A stretch of 64,000 bases of DNA from Endomychus coccineus (Eukaryota > Arthropoda > Insecta > Coleoptera > Endomychidae), in contig OY294068.1 of assembly GCA_958510875.1 (NCBI GenBank), positions 174,189,411 to 174,253,410 of the forward strand, written 5' to 3'. The translations under genes were made by a program, and so were the position numbers. Shown here piece after piece: positions 31,101 to 41,900 of the stretch. How positions within the stretch are numbered: the first letter of the stretch is position 1; each line of letters starts with the position of its first letter. Under the pieces are notes generated by a model. It saw only the letters and a program-made list of their open reading frames with translations, searched no databases and was not told the DNA's origin.

Positions 31101-31745
31101 ATATTGGTGTAATTATCTACGTTTTTCTTTTTTTTCATTTTCACCCCTTACCCCCATTAACCATTGAAATGGGCAATGAATGGCACTCATATTTTTTTGC
31201 ATAGAGGAGGGGAAATGTTGCATAGACGCCCCAAGGGTGCCGGATCTTTGCCAACTAAAACCCTTCCCCCGTGAGGTTGGTACTCCTTCCCAGAAGGAGT
31301 CCCAATGCACTTCTAAATTAGTGTCCTCCTGTGCCCTCGCATATTGCTATCTTCAGTAGCCTGCTGTATTATTCAGTAGCCTGCTGTAGGGGAAACTTCT
31401 AATTTCCTCGGGTGTAGTCTTATCGTCTCCAAGGTATGTTCGACTACCAACCGCGTATACCGTGCACTAACACAGCGCATGCATGGGTGTCTCTTCTTCC
31501 AGGACGCAACCTCTGCATGTGAGGTGATCTGCTAGAGAGATATTTGTTGCATGGTAGGTGTCCGGTCATGAATGTAACAAGATTCCGTATTTCTTATCTG
31601 CTGAACGTCAGTAGATTTTTCACTTGTTGCTGCTGGAATTCTCCCATTAGTAGATTGGATTCTCTCCTATATGCACGGTGCTCTGTCTCGAGGCATTATT
31701 GAATTACAGTATAAGCTGGGCATGAGAAATGCCACAAGTTGGCTC
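31100..31745 (-). pseudogene. LINE ORF2 C-terminus (RNase H-side tail)
   Basis: On the - strand, in broken frames, it reads LLMGEFQQQQVKNLLTFSR, EIRNLVTFMTGHLPCNKYL and CVLEEETPMHALC, then YLGDDKTTPEEIRSFPYSRL. This is the LTGH / CxxC-EEETP-H / LPxSRLL block found at the end of R1/Jockey/I-type ORF2 proteins. A second copy lies at 55,910-56,275. Stops and frame changes abound. Confidence 0.7.
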
Positions 31746-32930
31746 TATTCCAAGCCAGCGTTATTAGCACCCTCTAGCAAAATTTGCCCAACTAAGTAAT
31801 GGAAAGACCCAATCCTTGCTAACGTATGAGAATTGAGAGTTTTGAACTTTCTCGAACAACAGTAATATTTTCAATAGACCGAGCGTTACGATGATATTGT
31901 TCAAAACTCTTTCGCAATTAATTGAATAGTGGCTTCTTCAATTATTTGACACCATTCAGAGGTTGTATTTCTCCATTATAAAATGTCAAGCTCCACTGAG
32001 TATCTGCAGTGGTTGTTACTACTAAAACTCCTTGTTCTTTTAGAAATGTTTGCTTAGTTGAATGATCCTCGTTGATGATATAATTGTTCATATAATTTGT
32101 TGATTGCGTTGTTCTTCTTCTGTTGACATGTTGATCAAAAATATATTGTATAAATAAATGAATTGAAAACATGGAATTAAGATGAAATAGAGCTGTGGAA
32201 TCATAGAAGCTGTCTCATATTTGTTCCTGATGATCTAATTTCAAGCATCTTCCATAGGTGTGTCAGTGTTCTTTTACTCTAGCTAGTACACTAGCATTGG
32301 TTAGAGGTTTTATTATTTGATTAAGATCACAATATAACCCATAACTGAAGAAAAGTGAATAAGGTTATTGATGATCTAATCAAATTTCAAGATATCTTTG
32401 AGGCACACAATGTGAAGGGAATATATTTTATAAGGAAGTTCCGAAGTGCATGGAGAGAATGACATAAACGTGAGCGATCGCCAAATAATTTGTGATTTCT
32501 GTTTAGCCAGCTTTCTGATTGCAGACCACCTACATCAACTGTCAATCCCGTTAGGTTCTAAATTAGATTAATTTGCCATTTACAGTGCGTACAAATCACA
32601 TAATGAAACATCTCGAAGCCGGAACATCTTCCACTTCTACAATGAATTAACTTTTTTATTACAATGGTTGAATGAAGTGTTTAGTTTGCCTCTGAAATTC
32701 TAGGATTTGTATTATGTGGAGAATAGAGATAGAGATGAATGAAAGTTCATATAATACCCACTGATATTCAAACCCGTTATACAAAGCAATTAAATTTACT
32801 TTATTCTCAAATGCGATGGAACATATTTTAATAAAATGATTTTTATATCTCGACATAAAATAATAATGTGAAGCAGGTGCTCATATTATGAAAGCAAGAA
32901 ATCAACTTTCCGGCTGATTCCAGCGTCGCA
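31746..32930. other. No recognised element
   Basis: The - strand frames 31,942-32,172 (ending FYNGEIQPLNGVK) and 32,659-32,856 have no motif I can name and no convincing splice partners. Confidence 0.4.
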
Positions 32931-32959
32931 ATGACGTCATCCAAACGTGTCACTCGGAG

Positions 32960-33180
32960 CCAAACACGTAGAAATCAACCAAGCGTGAAATAGTTCGAAA
33001 GTCCAAAGGTCAAGCATAACGGGGGATATAAATACCTGTCCCTCCAAGTAAGCGTCAGTTCGCCTAGATTTTCCAGACTCTACGGTCGAATCACCTGAAG
33101 ATGGCAAATGCGACTTTGCCGAAACGTCGTGAAATTGGTCCTTTTGAGGACCGAAACCACACAACGCGGATCAATACCCG
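32960..33180 (+). promoter_or_regulatory. Retroelement-like promoter with hammerhead-like hairpin
   Basis: GGGGGATATAAATACC at 33,022 is a good TATA box. About 30 bp downstream TCAGTTCG resembles an arthropod initiator. From 33,095 CTGAAGA, a perfect stem GGCAAA/TTTGCC with a 7-nt loop, and GAAACGTCG give the hammerhead core order (CUGANGA allows A), with one extra U before stem II. This suits a retroelement leader. No coding sequence follows here. Confidence 0.5.
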
Positions 33181-33491
33181 AGAATCCAGTTCTACACATT
33201 ACTTCCGCGAGAACCTAAGAAGAAACATATATATATGAGAATGAAAGCGCGATATTTCCGTTACAGCGCATCGTAAGAAAAAATATTGCGTGAATATTTT
33301 GTAGGTTTCCTTCGGCTCAACAACTTTTATATTTCCACTGTAGCGGAAAAATGTCGAAAAGATAAAAAAAGTGATTTTTCGCAAATTTGGTGCCTTCTGC
33401 TTCATGCAATTTGGTTGCGGTCGAGGGGAAATCAAATATAAAAACATTGCCAGAAGGATTCTTCAGAGAAATATCAACTTTCTGGCTTTAA

Positions 33492-34090
33492 GGTAGTTGT
33501 CGTGGTACAATATTGTAAGAAAGTCTTGTATCATGCGCGCGGTCAGAGAGCACACGAGCTTGTAGCAGAATGTGCTATAATTTTTGTGTAAGACTGTACC
33601 CATGGAGACGTACTCGCTAGTACGTATACTTTCTCATAAATTGTTGATCTTGAAATTAATATTTCTTGACAATGAGACGGTCAATATTTTATTTTATATT
33701 TTTTTAATTCAGAATACAAACATTAAGTGACTGTTAGTTTTTTAAAAATTTCTGACAGTTAGTTTCTTATAAAAACTGATAAACTGGTTTGACAATGAGA
33801 CGGTCAATATTTTTTTTTTTTTTTTTTAATTCAGAATACAAACATTAAGTGACTGTTAGTTTTTTAAAAATTTCTGACAGTTAGTTTCTTATAAAAACTG
33901 ATAAACTGGTACAAACTCTATGTAGTGCCTATACTCTCCATGTTAATGGACCGATTTTTAATTAAGTGTATCATGAGTTAGAAACGGTCAATTGACTTCA
34001 AATTTTAATAGTAATTGTATTATCATGTCCTTATTAAATATACAAAAATTCAGAATTTTCTGACTGTACGCGTTTTTCACGACAACTACC
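33492..34090. mobile_element. 599-bp MITE with TTAA target duplications (piggyBac-type)
   Basis: Perfect 13-bp inverted ends GGTAGTTGTCGTG are flanked on both sides by TTAA (33,488-33,491 and 34,091-34,094). TTAA duplication is the piggyBac signature. No transposase is encoded. Confidence 0.8.
33668..33912. repeat. 123-bp tandem duplication inside the TTAA MITE
   Basis: Two nearly identical units start with GACAATGAGACGGTCAATAT at 33,668 and 33,791. They differ mainly in the length of the T tract. Confidence 0.92.
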
Positions 34091-34184
34091 TTAAGCTCAT
34101 CACATGCCTCGCCAACGATTCAGAAAAATAATAGCTCCGGTCATTTTTTTCCACGAAAGCCATATTTTCCTTACAGATTTACTG

Positions 34185-34470
34185 TACTACTTCCCAGCTT
34201 GTATAAATATAACTGTACCTCGGCTTAGTGAAAGACGCTCAATGTCGACTGGAGGTTGAAACGGCGGAACACGTTCTCTGCAAATGTGTTCTCTGGGGAA
34301 AAAAATCGTATGTAAGAACCATTTCATACCAGAAGATCTGAGCAAAACCGGAACCCACAAAATCATTGGCCCTATAAGAAGACTGAACATGCTGAGTGAG
34401 CTATAAGTGACATGGTCGCGATGAAGGAATCGATGATCGACCCACTCACAAGAAACCTAACTTAAATGAT
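34185..34470 (+). pseudogene. LINE ORF2 C-terminal fragment
   Basis: The + strand reads DAQCRLEVETAEHVLCKCVL (the C-EE-TAEHVLC-C knuckle), then after a frameshift SKTGTHKIIGPIRRLNMLS near the end. It is another LINE family's ORF2 tail. The surrounding ends were not defined. Confidence 0.6.
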
Positions 34471-34900
34471 TAAAATATGGAGAATCTTCCCGTCTTTCGT
34501 TTTTATCACCTACTACTATAGAGAAAAATCAACATAATGAGTTATGAAATCATTGAATACACTTCTAAAATTCCTACGATCAATCCTCCAAATCGAGTAG
34601 CTCATGTCTTGTCTCCGAAATAAAATCGTTCTAACAGACGATTGAAATCGTCTTCAAATATCTCCATGAAATATTTGCATTTAATTGACAACCAACAGTC
34701 CTAAACGGTTGACATGAAAAGAATCTCTTTTAATCACCTAAAGCTATCCAGAAAAATCATAATAAATGTGTTATTGGATCATTAAACATAGTAGCGGTTA
34801 CTTTACATTTACATATGTGGGAAAGTAGATTCAATAATGAACAATCTTTCAGTTGAATGGAATCTTCAACACGCACTTCCAGGACCGGCGTTAGAAGAAC

Positions 34901-34905
<5 letters not shown>

Positions 34906-34955
<50 letters not shown>
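34906..34955. repeat. (GA)25 dinucleotide microsatellite
   Basis: Uninterrupted GA repeat of 50 bp. Confidence 0.97.
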
Positions 34956-34958
<3 letters not shown>

Positions 34959-35256
34959 CTGTATGAACATCAGGAAGTTAAAAATTCAGCGATTGCACTA
35001 AATAAATATAATCAAAAGCAGCGTTGAGTCAATGGTCTGATTGGTGGAAGACTAGATCAAAATCAAATGAGTAGTAAGTTGTTGGTATCATATAATCTTC
35101 ACTTGGTAGCTGCAGTACTGGATATCTTCAAAAAGTTTGCCTAGTTTGGCACCAACTCTTCTTGGGAAACTTTCTTTATTTGGTTTACCGCCCAAACTTT
35201 GCATCCTGTAAATCCCGCAATTAGTATTCACACAGGCACATTTTGATTTCTAGTTC

Positions 35257-35350
35257 AGTTCACTCTGATGATGGCTACTTGGTAGCTGACAGGTCCTTGG
35301 CAATTTAATAGTATTTTAGTAAATAAGGGTGATTGTTTTCTTATTTATCG
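35257..35350 (+). repeat. Hammerhead-bearing repeat, copy at 35.3 kb
   Basis: CACTCTGATGATGGCTACTT, GGTAGCTGACAGGTCC and TAAATAAGGGTGATTG match the element at 13.5/15.3 kb. Stem II GGCTAC/GTAGCT can form. The GAAA box is mutated to GACA. Confidence 0.6.
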
Positions 35351-35379
35351 TATCCTGTCATATAGAACACTCCATATGG

Positions 35380-35765
35380 TGTTTGAAGAAGTTTCTTCCA
35401 TTACAATGGCTTTTGACGCTGTTCTTCCTCAGGGATATGTCTTGGGACCCGCTTTGTTTCCGCTCTATATCCCTCTATTTTCTATAGATATTTCCATGGT
35501 AGGTAGTTAACGAAAATCTTGTGTTTTATGTGTTTTATTAATGAGAGATTCCAGTTCAGGTGGGCAGACCAGGATTGCTGAGGCTGGTCATCCTTTCATT
35601 GTCAGGCTCAAGACCTGCCGTACTTATTTCTACCAGAATACAATGTTCTTGAATTTGTTGTCTAGTGAGGTCTTTCCTGATGTGAATAATTTCAATGCCC
35701 ACCTCTTCCCTCAACGTTTCTATGCTGGCTCACCACGCAAATCAGTAGGTTACGGAATGTAGATG
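35380..35765 (+). pseudogene. LINE RT/C-terminal fragment, internally deleted
   Basis: It reads AFDAVLPQGYVLGPALFPLY (RT PQG-VLGP motif), then jumps to FSIDISMV and, from 35,541, HPFIVRLKTCRTYFYQNTM, LSSEVFPDVNNFNAHLF. This is the same C-terminus as the 59.8-60.6 kb copies. Confidence 0.7.
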
Positions 35766-35829
35766 AACAAAAGTGGTTGGCCAAAATAGAGATTTTAAAC
35801 TCATTCGAATAGTATCTGGATGAACCCAA

Positions 35830-37020
35830 TACGGAATCATAGTTTTCCTACACCGTATTCAATAATATAAAATACATCTCTAGTCTAGATATAGCAAACT
35901 AAAAAAGTACATGACGGTGATCAACGGGTATTAAAACTGTTTCGAAAAATGGCTCAATAACTCTGAACTCTCATCGAAGAAATGTAAGTTTCTAAACTAT
36001 GTTCCAGAAGATCCTGCAACCGCTAGCAATGATTTCAGATAGAATTGGTCTGCCCAATATGAAATAATACCAACATTATTCACGGATCTAGAACCTCCTT
36101 ACAACATAATGGAAAAATAGCATCAAGTGTGATATTCAACAAGTCATCGTTCAGCGTTTACTTATCGTATTTTGCATTTTCCTTCAGCAATTTGAAATCG
36201 AGTTGATTCAGCACATGCTATGGTTCCTTTCTACCCAGGTATTGACGTTATCAGCTGATTTTAGTTGTAGAAAATTTACAGAATTCCAATGGAAGATTCA
36301 TTATTCCACTTTCTCAAGCTTGAAACAAAAATATGAATACAATTATATACTGATAAGGTTTCTCTAGTCTACATCGCTACAAATCTATAGTTTTAGAACA
36401 GCTGTCTCGATCTTATCATATAGAGCTCACCAGTATAACGTTTGCAACATTACTGAACGATCTCTGTTGAAGGTAGACATAACCAGCCAACAGCATGGTA
36501 AAAAGGCCAAAATATATCACTCCATCTACGAATAGATGTCCCACTAAGAAATAAAACAATGTACGATATTGAGTATAGATTTCCCGAACTTTACTAGAGT
36601 TATGGGTGATGTGAGACTACTTGGGTACAACAGATGGTGACACCAAACCAAACCAAGTTAAGAACTTAGGTATAAATGAATTTATGAATATATTAATTGA
36701 TTTCATGTTGTCTTTGTCCAGATAACAATGATAAGGTATCTCTAGTCTAGATCGATAAAGACAGTATCTAATGAAGTGGGGATGGTGAGCTTATCTCATA
36801 TAATGTTTTATAATAACAAAATCGATGTTTATATATTTCCTTAGGTGAATCGCCAAAAAACATGAAAGTAATATAACTGATGCCTATACATAAATTATAG
36901 AAAAATACAATATAAAGGATAAATGTATAGAAAATCAGAATAGAGTATTTAGACCGCAGAACATGAATATTTTGCGTGAAGACAATGAGAATACTCAGGA
37001 CAATACAAATAGATATCAGA
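35830..37020. other. No recognised element
   Basis: AT-rich sequence. Nothing supported. Confidence 0.4.
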
Positions 37021-37022
37021 AA

Positions 37023-38230
37023 TCAATTAAAGAGTGGAAAAAGTCTCTGTTCATAAACAAAATCCAGGCTTTCACCTTCTTTTTGTAGAGATTTTTTGGA
37101 GTTTATTGTTTTTAAAGACCCAGGTAGCGAGTTTCTCAGTCTTGGGGCAATATAAACAAAACTTCTCTGGTCAATCGACTTGTGAGCCCGTGGTAATATT
37201 TCATACGCAGCTATTCTTCTCCTAGTTTGGTATCGATGATCAATTACAGTAGTCACAGGTCTATTATATGTGAAGAGTAGAATGGTTTCGCAATAAAGTT
37301 GTCTCAAGTCCAGAATTTGAGCTTCGCTATACAGAAGGTAGGGAGGGTATTGTGTAGGTTTTTTGAAAATAATTCGAGTATGCCTTCATGGATGACTTCC
37401 AGTGGTTTTTGCTTTTATATCCTCATTCCACCCCAACCTGTTATACCACAATGTATAATGGACTCAGCCAATGAATAGTATAATATCTTCAAGTATTTTG
37501 AAGGTAAGTAGCTCATTTGTTTGAACTTGCATATAAGTTTGCGAAGCTTATTGACAACTAATTTGACGTGGATATCTCATTCTAGAAATTATTCAATTTT
37601 AGAGCTTATGACCAAGAGTACCTTTTTTGTGTAGAAGACATTGGCGGTTCAAATGATCGTCTCATAACTGTATTTTTTTCAGTGACGTAGAAGTTGGGGA
37701 GAAAAGCACCCACTACCCCTTCGAAATCTTCACCAATTATGACTAAAAAAAAAATTTTATCACACAGAACATAGCATACTATGAGTAGAAAATGGTTACG
37801 AAAGCTGTTTTCTGTACAATAAACGGTTCCGGAGATATTCGCAAAAAACTAAATTTTTTTTTCAATTTAAACAGCCTGTATCTTAAAAACTAAGCGCCTG
37901 TGCATATATGTTAAAAGGAACTTGTTTTCTCAAAATCAAATTTTCTATCGACTGTTGAAGTTCTGCTACTAAAACCTGGGACAGCCTGTATATTGAACTG
38001 CAGACTTGAGAATTTCATTGAAAATTTAATCAGGTCCACATGCTTTTTTGTCTTTTAGCTCCAATATTGTGTTTTCAATTTCTTGGATGTCTGTTGGCTC
38101 CATGAAAGCTTTTCTGTGGTAGAAGTACCTGAGAGTCAATTCTGAGTTTGGCCCCCAATTTCTCACCAATACTACCGAAGTTATTATTGAAGGCTTTTGC
38201 AATTTTCCCTTTCACCGTAACTTTCGTAAG
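37023..38230 (-). pseudogene. CR1/Jockey-like LINE ORF2, interrupted
   Basis: From about 38,230 downward the - strand reads AKAFNNNFGSIGEKLGAKL, then DIQEIENTILELKDKKACGP (pre-RT region), an unrelated insertion at about 37,680-37,990, then AESIIHCGITGWGGM (RT palm to thumb), KPLEVIHEGIL, and finally HRYQTRRRIAAYEILP with SFVYIAPRLRNSLPGSLK. Stops and frameshifts make it dead. Confidence 0.7.
37680..37990. mobile_element. Insertion in the LINE, MITE-like
   Basis: The right junction reads GGGACAGCCTGTA next to the resumed LINE sequence. ACAGCCTGTATC also occurs internally at 37,871. The left end is unclear. About 55 bp at 37,690-37,745 (GCACCCACTACCCCTTCGAA) recurs at 62,200-62,260, so it belongs to a dispersed family. 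Confidence 0.4.
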
Positions 38231-38745
38231 CTTCGAGAAATCAATTAGTCAATGTCGTACATTATTTTATTTCTTAGCGGGACTTCTATTCGTAGATGTC
38301 GTGAGATATTTTGGTCTTTTTACCATTCTGTTGACCGGTTATATATACCCTCAACAAAGTTCGTTCAGTAACGTTGCAAACTTTCTGGTGCTACTGATGA
38401 GGTTCATGAGAAGCGTGAAACAGCTGTTTAGAACTCTCAACAATGATATAATTATAAGAAGTCCAAGTATAACCTAAATTTGCGTAGACTGATCCTGAAT
38501 TTTTCACGATTCTGCATCAATCCGAGCCTGTTCAAAATTAAGATATTAACCGTGTATGGAAATTGTTCCAGATACGCAATGGGCGCAAATACAATATCAT
38601 AATGAATGCACAAGCGAATTAAAACAAATTAAAGCGAAAGAAGAAAAACCATGTTATGGTATTTTACTTCATCTTAAGACAGACAGAACAAACATTGGTA
38701 CAGTTCTGTTTGCAAATAAATTGAGAAATATAATTTATTTATATA

Positions 38746-38971
38746 ATGTTTGTTGAAATTTGTTACAAAATGAATTTTACGCGCCATCGATTAATAACAC
38801 ACAACAGTTTTATGAACTCGGGCGGGCTTAGAGACTTGGATAGATATTTTCTTTACTCGCAGAAGACAGTGCCGCATAATGGGAATATGGTTTTACAGTT
38901 AGTATTGCCCGACGTCCAAGAAAATAACAAGCTTGAAGGCAACAATACGGACACCGAGAATACTACGTACG
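38746..38971 (+). CDS. Otop: Otop exon 1
   Basis: In-frame ATGs lie at 38,746 and 38,770. The second, MNFTRHRLITHNSFMNSGGL, has the better context (ACAAAATGA). The soluble N-terminus ends NNTDTENTTYG at gtaagt 38,972, phase 1. An ORF with its own ATG at 38,556-38,756 just upstream is unassigned. Confidence 0.7.
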
Positions 38972-41900
38972 GTAAGTCGTAATAGTATTTTATTATACAC
39001 TTTGCCGTCGAGTCCATGATTGTAATGTGTGTAGAATAGCAGCGAGTTGCTCCTAACACGGATAATTTTCTAGGAATGCTCTGAACTTGGAACTTGATAT
39101 CGTTATTAGAAGATATCTCAGGAATGTATTACACTTTACCAAAATAACTGACCTGTTATGAAGTTTGTGATGTTCCACATTTGAACGCAATACTACAATT
39201 ACTTTGTGTGAATCGTTATATTCATTAAACCGTTTGATTTAATTTCGAATTTTAACAGTTGATTTTCAAAAACTATTAAGTAAGCCGAAGGCTCTACAAT
39301 GCAATAACTTTTTATTTTATGGGACTTTTTTACATGAATCGCTGGAATTAGGCTTTCTGAATACAAATATGTAAAACTTCATCGGGATTAATTTCTATTG
39401 TTTATTCCAAAATACCTACTATTTGTTGGCTTTCTCGATCTACTTATAGTCCAGTCAATGAAGCCCAAAATCCACCAGACTAACTAAATTCTCTCGTCAC
39501 CGATTTCGATGTAATAGGGTTCATTCGATTCGTAATCACCTGTAGACAAAAGCCAATTACATCCCAACTGGAAAAAAAAATTATTCGGCTAACGAACAAT
39601 AAATAACAATAAATAAACCATCATTCTAGTATAATATTTAAAAAAATTGGAAAATGCATAAAAATGCCTAATTTAGATTGATTTCGGATGGTAATGCATA
39701 TATATTCATTCAATTGAACGGCAGAATCAATATTTATAATAATTTATCAGTTAACAATAAATAAACGAAAAAAAATAAATTGCGCGAGGTTTGAGTTTAC
39801 GGTCGATTTTGAATAATTTACACTTAATGAGCAAGAGTCTTTGGTCAATATGTTCGTTAATTGTTTATGAAACGTTTTATTGTTAATTAATAATTTGTTA
39901 ATTAGCAAATTGACAATTCTTGCTCATGAAGTCTAAATTATCCGAAATTGACTTCAAGCCCAGCCTCGTGTCAACTTTTTTTTGTTTGTTAATTTGGTAA
40001 TTAAGAATTTGTTAATCAACAATATAATGTCTTATAAACAATTGACGAACATATTGACCAAAGATTCGTGCTTATTAAGTCTAAATTAACCGAAATTGAC
40101 TGTAAATTCAAACCTCGCGGCAGTTTTTTTTTGTTTATATTGTTAACTAACAAATTGTTATAGATATTGATTCTGCCGTTCAATTGAATGAATATATATG
40201 CATTTCCCTCCAAAATCAGTTCGAATTATTCATTTTTATGCATTTTCCAATTTTCTTAAATATTGTACTAGAATCGTCGTTTATTGTTATTTATTGTTTA
40301 TTAGCCGTATTAATAATTTCCCCCAGTTGAGATTTTGGTGATTACGAATCGAATGAGCTATTGCAGATCAGAATCGGTGACTTGCGAGAGAGTTTACGTA
40401 CTCAACTTCGTTGTTATAATTTTCCTGGCTCAAAGGGAAGTTAAGTAATCTATGAATAAGACTATTAGTCCAGGCTGTGAACCGAGATTTTAGCTATAAT
40501 AAAAAAAAATATATGTAAGTTAGAATCAAAAATTTTTCATTGCATTAGCTTCAGGAGGTTCTCAGGATCATTCATACATCTTAAAACCTCTTGGGAACCC
40601 CAACCTCACTCATTGAGGGCGAAACCGGCCCAAAATCTCCAAGTCTTACATTTTATTTCCTATAAGAAAAGGTATTTTGGCATTTCGAGTGCACCTACGG
40701 AGTTTTTTGGGTCGCTGAACAAGAATCCGTAGCCAGATTTACTTGCAATCCATCGTAGGGGTGGTAAAATCGACAAAATGGGCCAATTTTGCACCCCTAA
40801 TATGTTATTTTGCAATGTACGTGTTTTAGGCATTTCGAATGCACCAAAGAGGTTTTTTGGGTCGCTGAATACGATTCCGAAGCCAGATTTACTCGAATGT
40901 CATCGTAGGGGTGGGAAATTTACAAAAATGGCTAATTTGACACGCTTCTAAATTTTTATTATTTTTGCATTTAATTACTTCTGAGTAAACCTAGCTGCGG
41001 AATCGTATTCAGCGACCCAAAAAACCTCCTTGGTGCATTCGAAATGCCAAAAACACGTAAATTGCAAAATAACATATAGGGGTGCAAAATTGCCCAATTT
41101 CGTCGATTTTATCACCCCTACGATGGATTGCAAGTAAATCTGGCTACGGATTCGTGTTTAGCGACCCAAAAAACCTCCTAGGTGCACTCGGAATGCCAAA
41201 ATACCTTTTTTTGTAGAAAATACAATTCAAGACTTGGAGATTTTGGGCCATTTTCGCCCCCAATGGGTGATGTTGGGGTTCCAAAAAAAAATTTTTGATT
41301 AGAACTTAAATGTTTTTTTTTATTTTCCGATTCATAGCCTGGACTATATCGAATGGAGCTATGTTATATCTAAATGGTAATCCAGAAATATACTCTATAG
41401 AAATTAGAGAAATTATGGATATTTCATAATCTGTTGTTCGTATCTTAAAAAAAATCAAATATAAACCCTACAAATATCGGAAAATGCAATCCTTGCATCC
41501 GGGAGACAGTGTGAAACCAATAAATTTTTGCAATTGGTATTAGCAGCAGCTACAAATGGACGCAAATTTTTTGCGGAACAATATGGACTGCTAAAGCATT
41601 ACATAAGTAGTGTTGGCATTTTGAATAGAAAATCACGTTCGACAGAGGCGGTTTGGTTTTAATGTTTGGTGTGCACTGTTGGGAAACAAAGTTTTAGCTT
41701 ACCAAATATTTTCGACTAATTTGAACGCAGAAAGATATTCAGAGCTACTACAAAACAAACCTGAAAATGCACTCGACAATATGGCATTGAATGAAAGAAT
41801 ACGTGTGTACTTTCAACAGGACGGAGCACTCGCTCATAAAACATGAACAGTCTCAACTCATCTCAACAATAAATTTCATCAAAAGTGGATTGGAAATCAT

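Noticed and set aside
38556..38756. Separate small gene before Otop exon 1 (MEIVPDTQWAQIQYHNE...)
   Set aside because: It has a real ATG but no family motif, and the stop falls just before the Otop start region. It is more likely 5' UTR or intergenic sequence.
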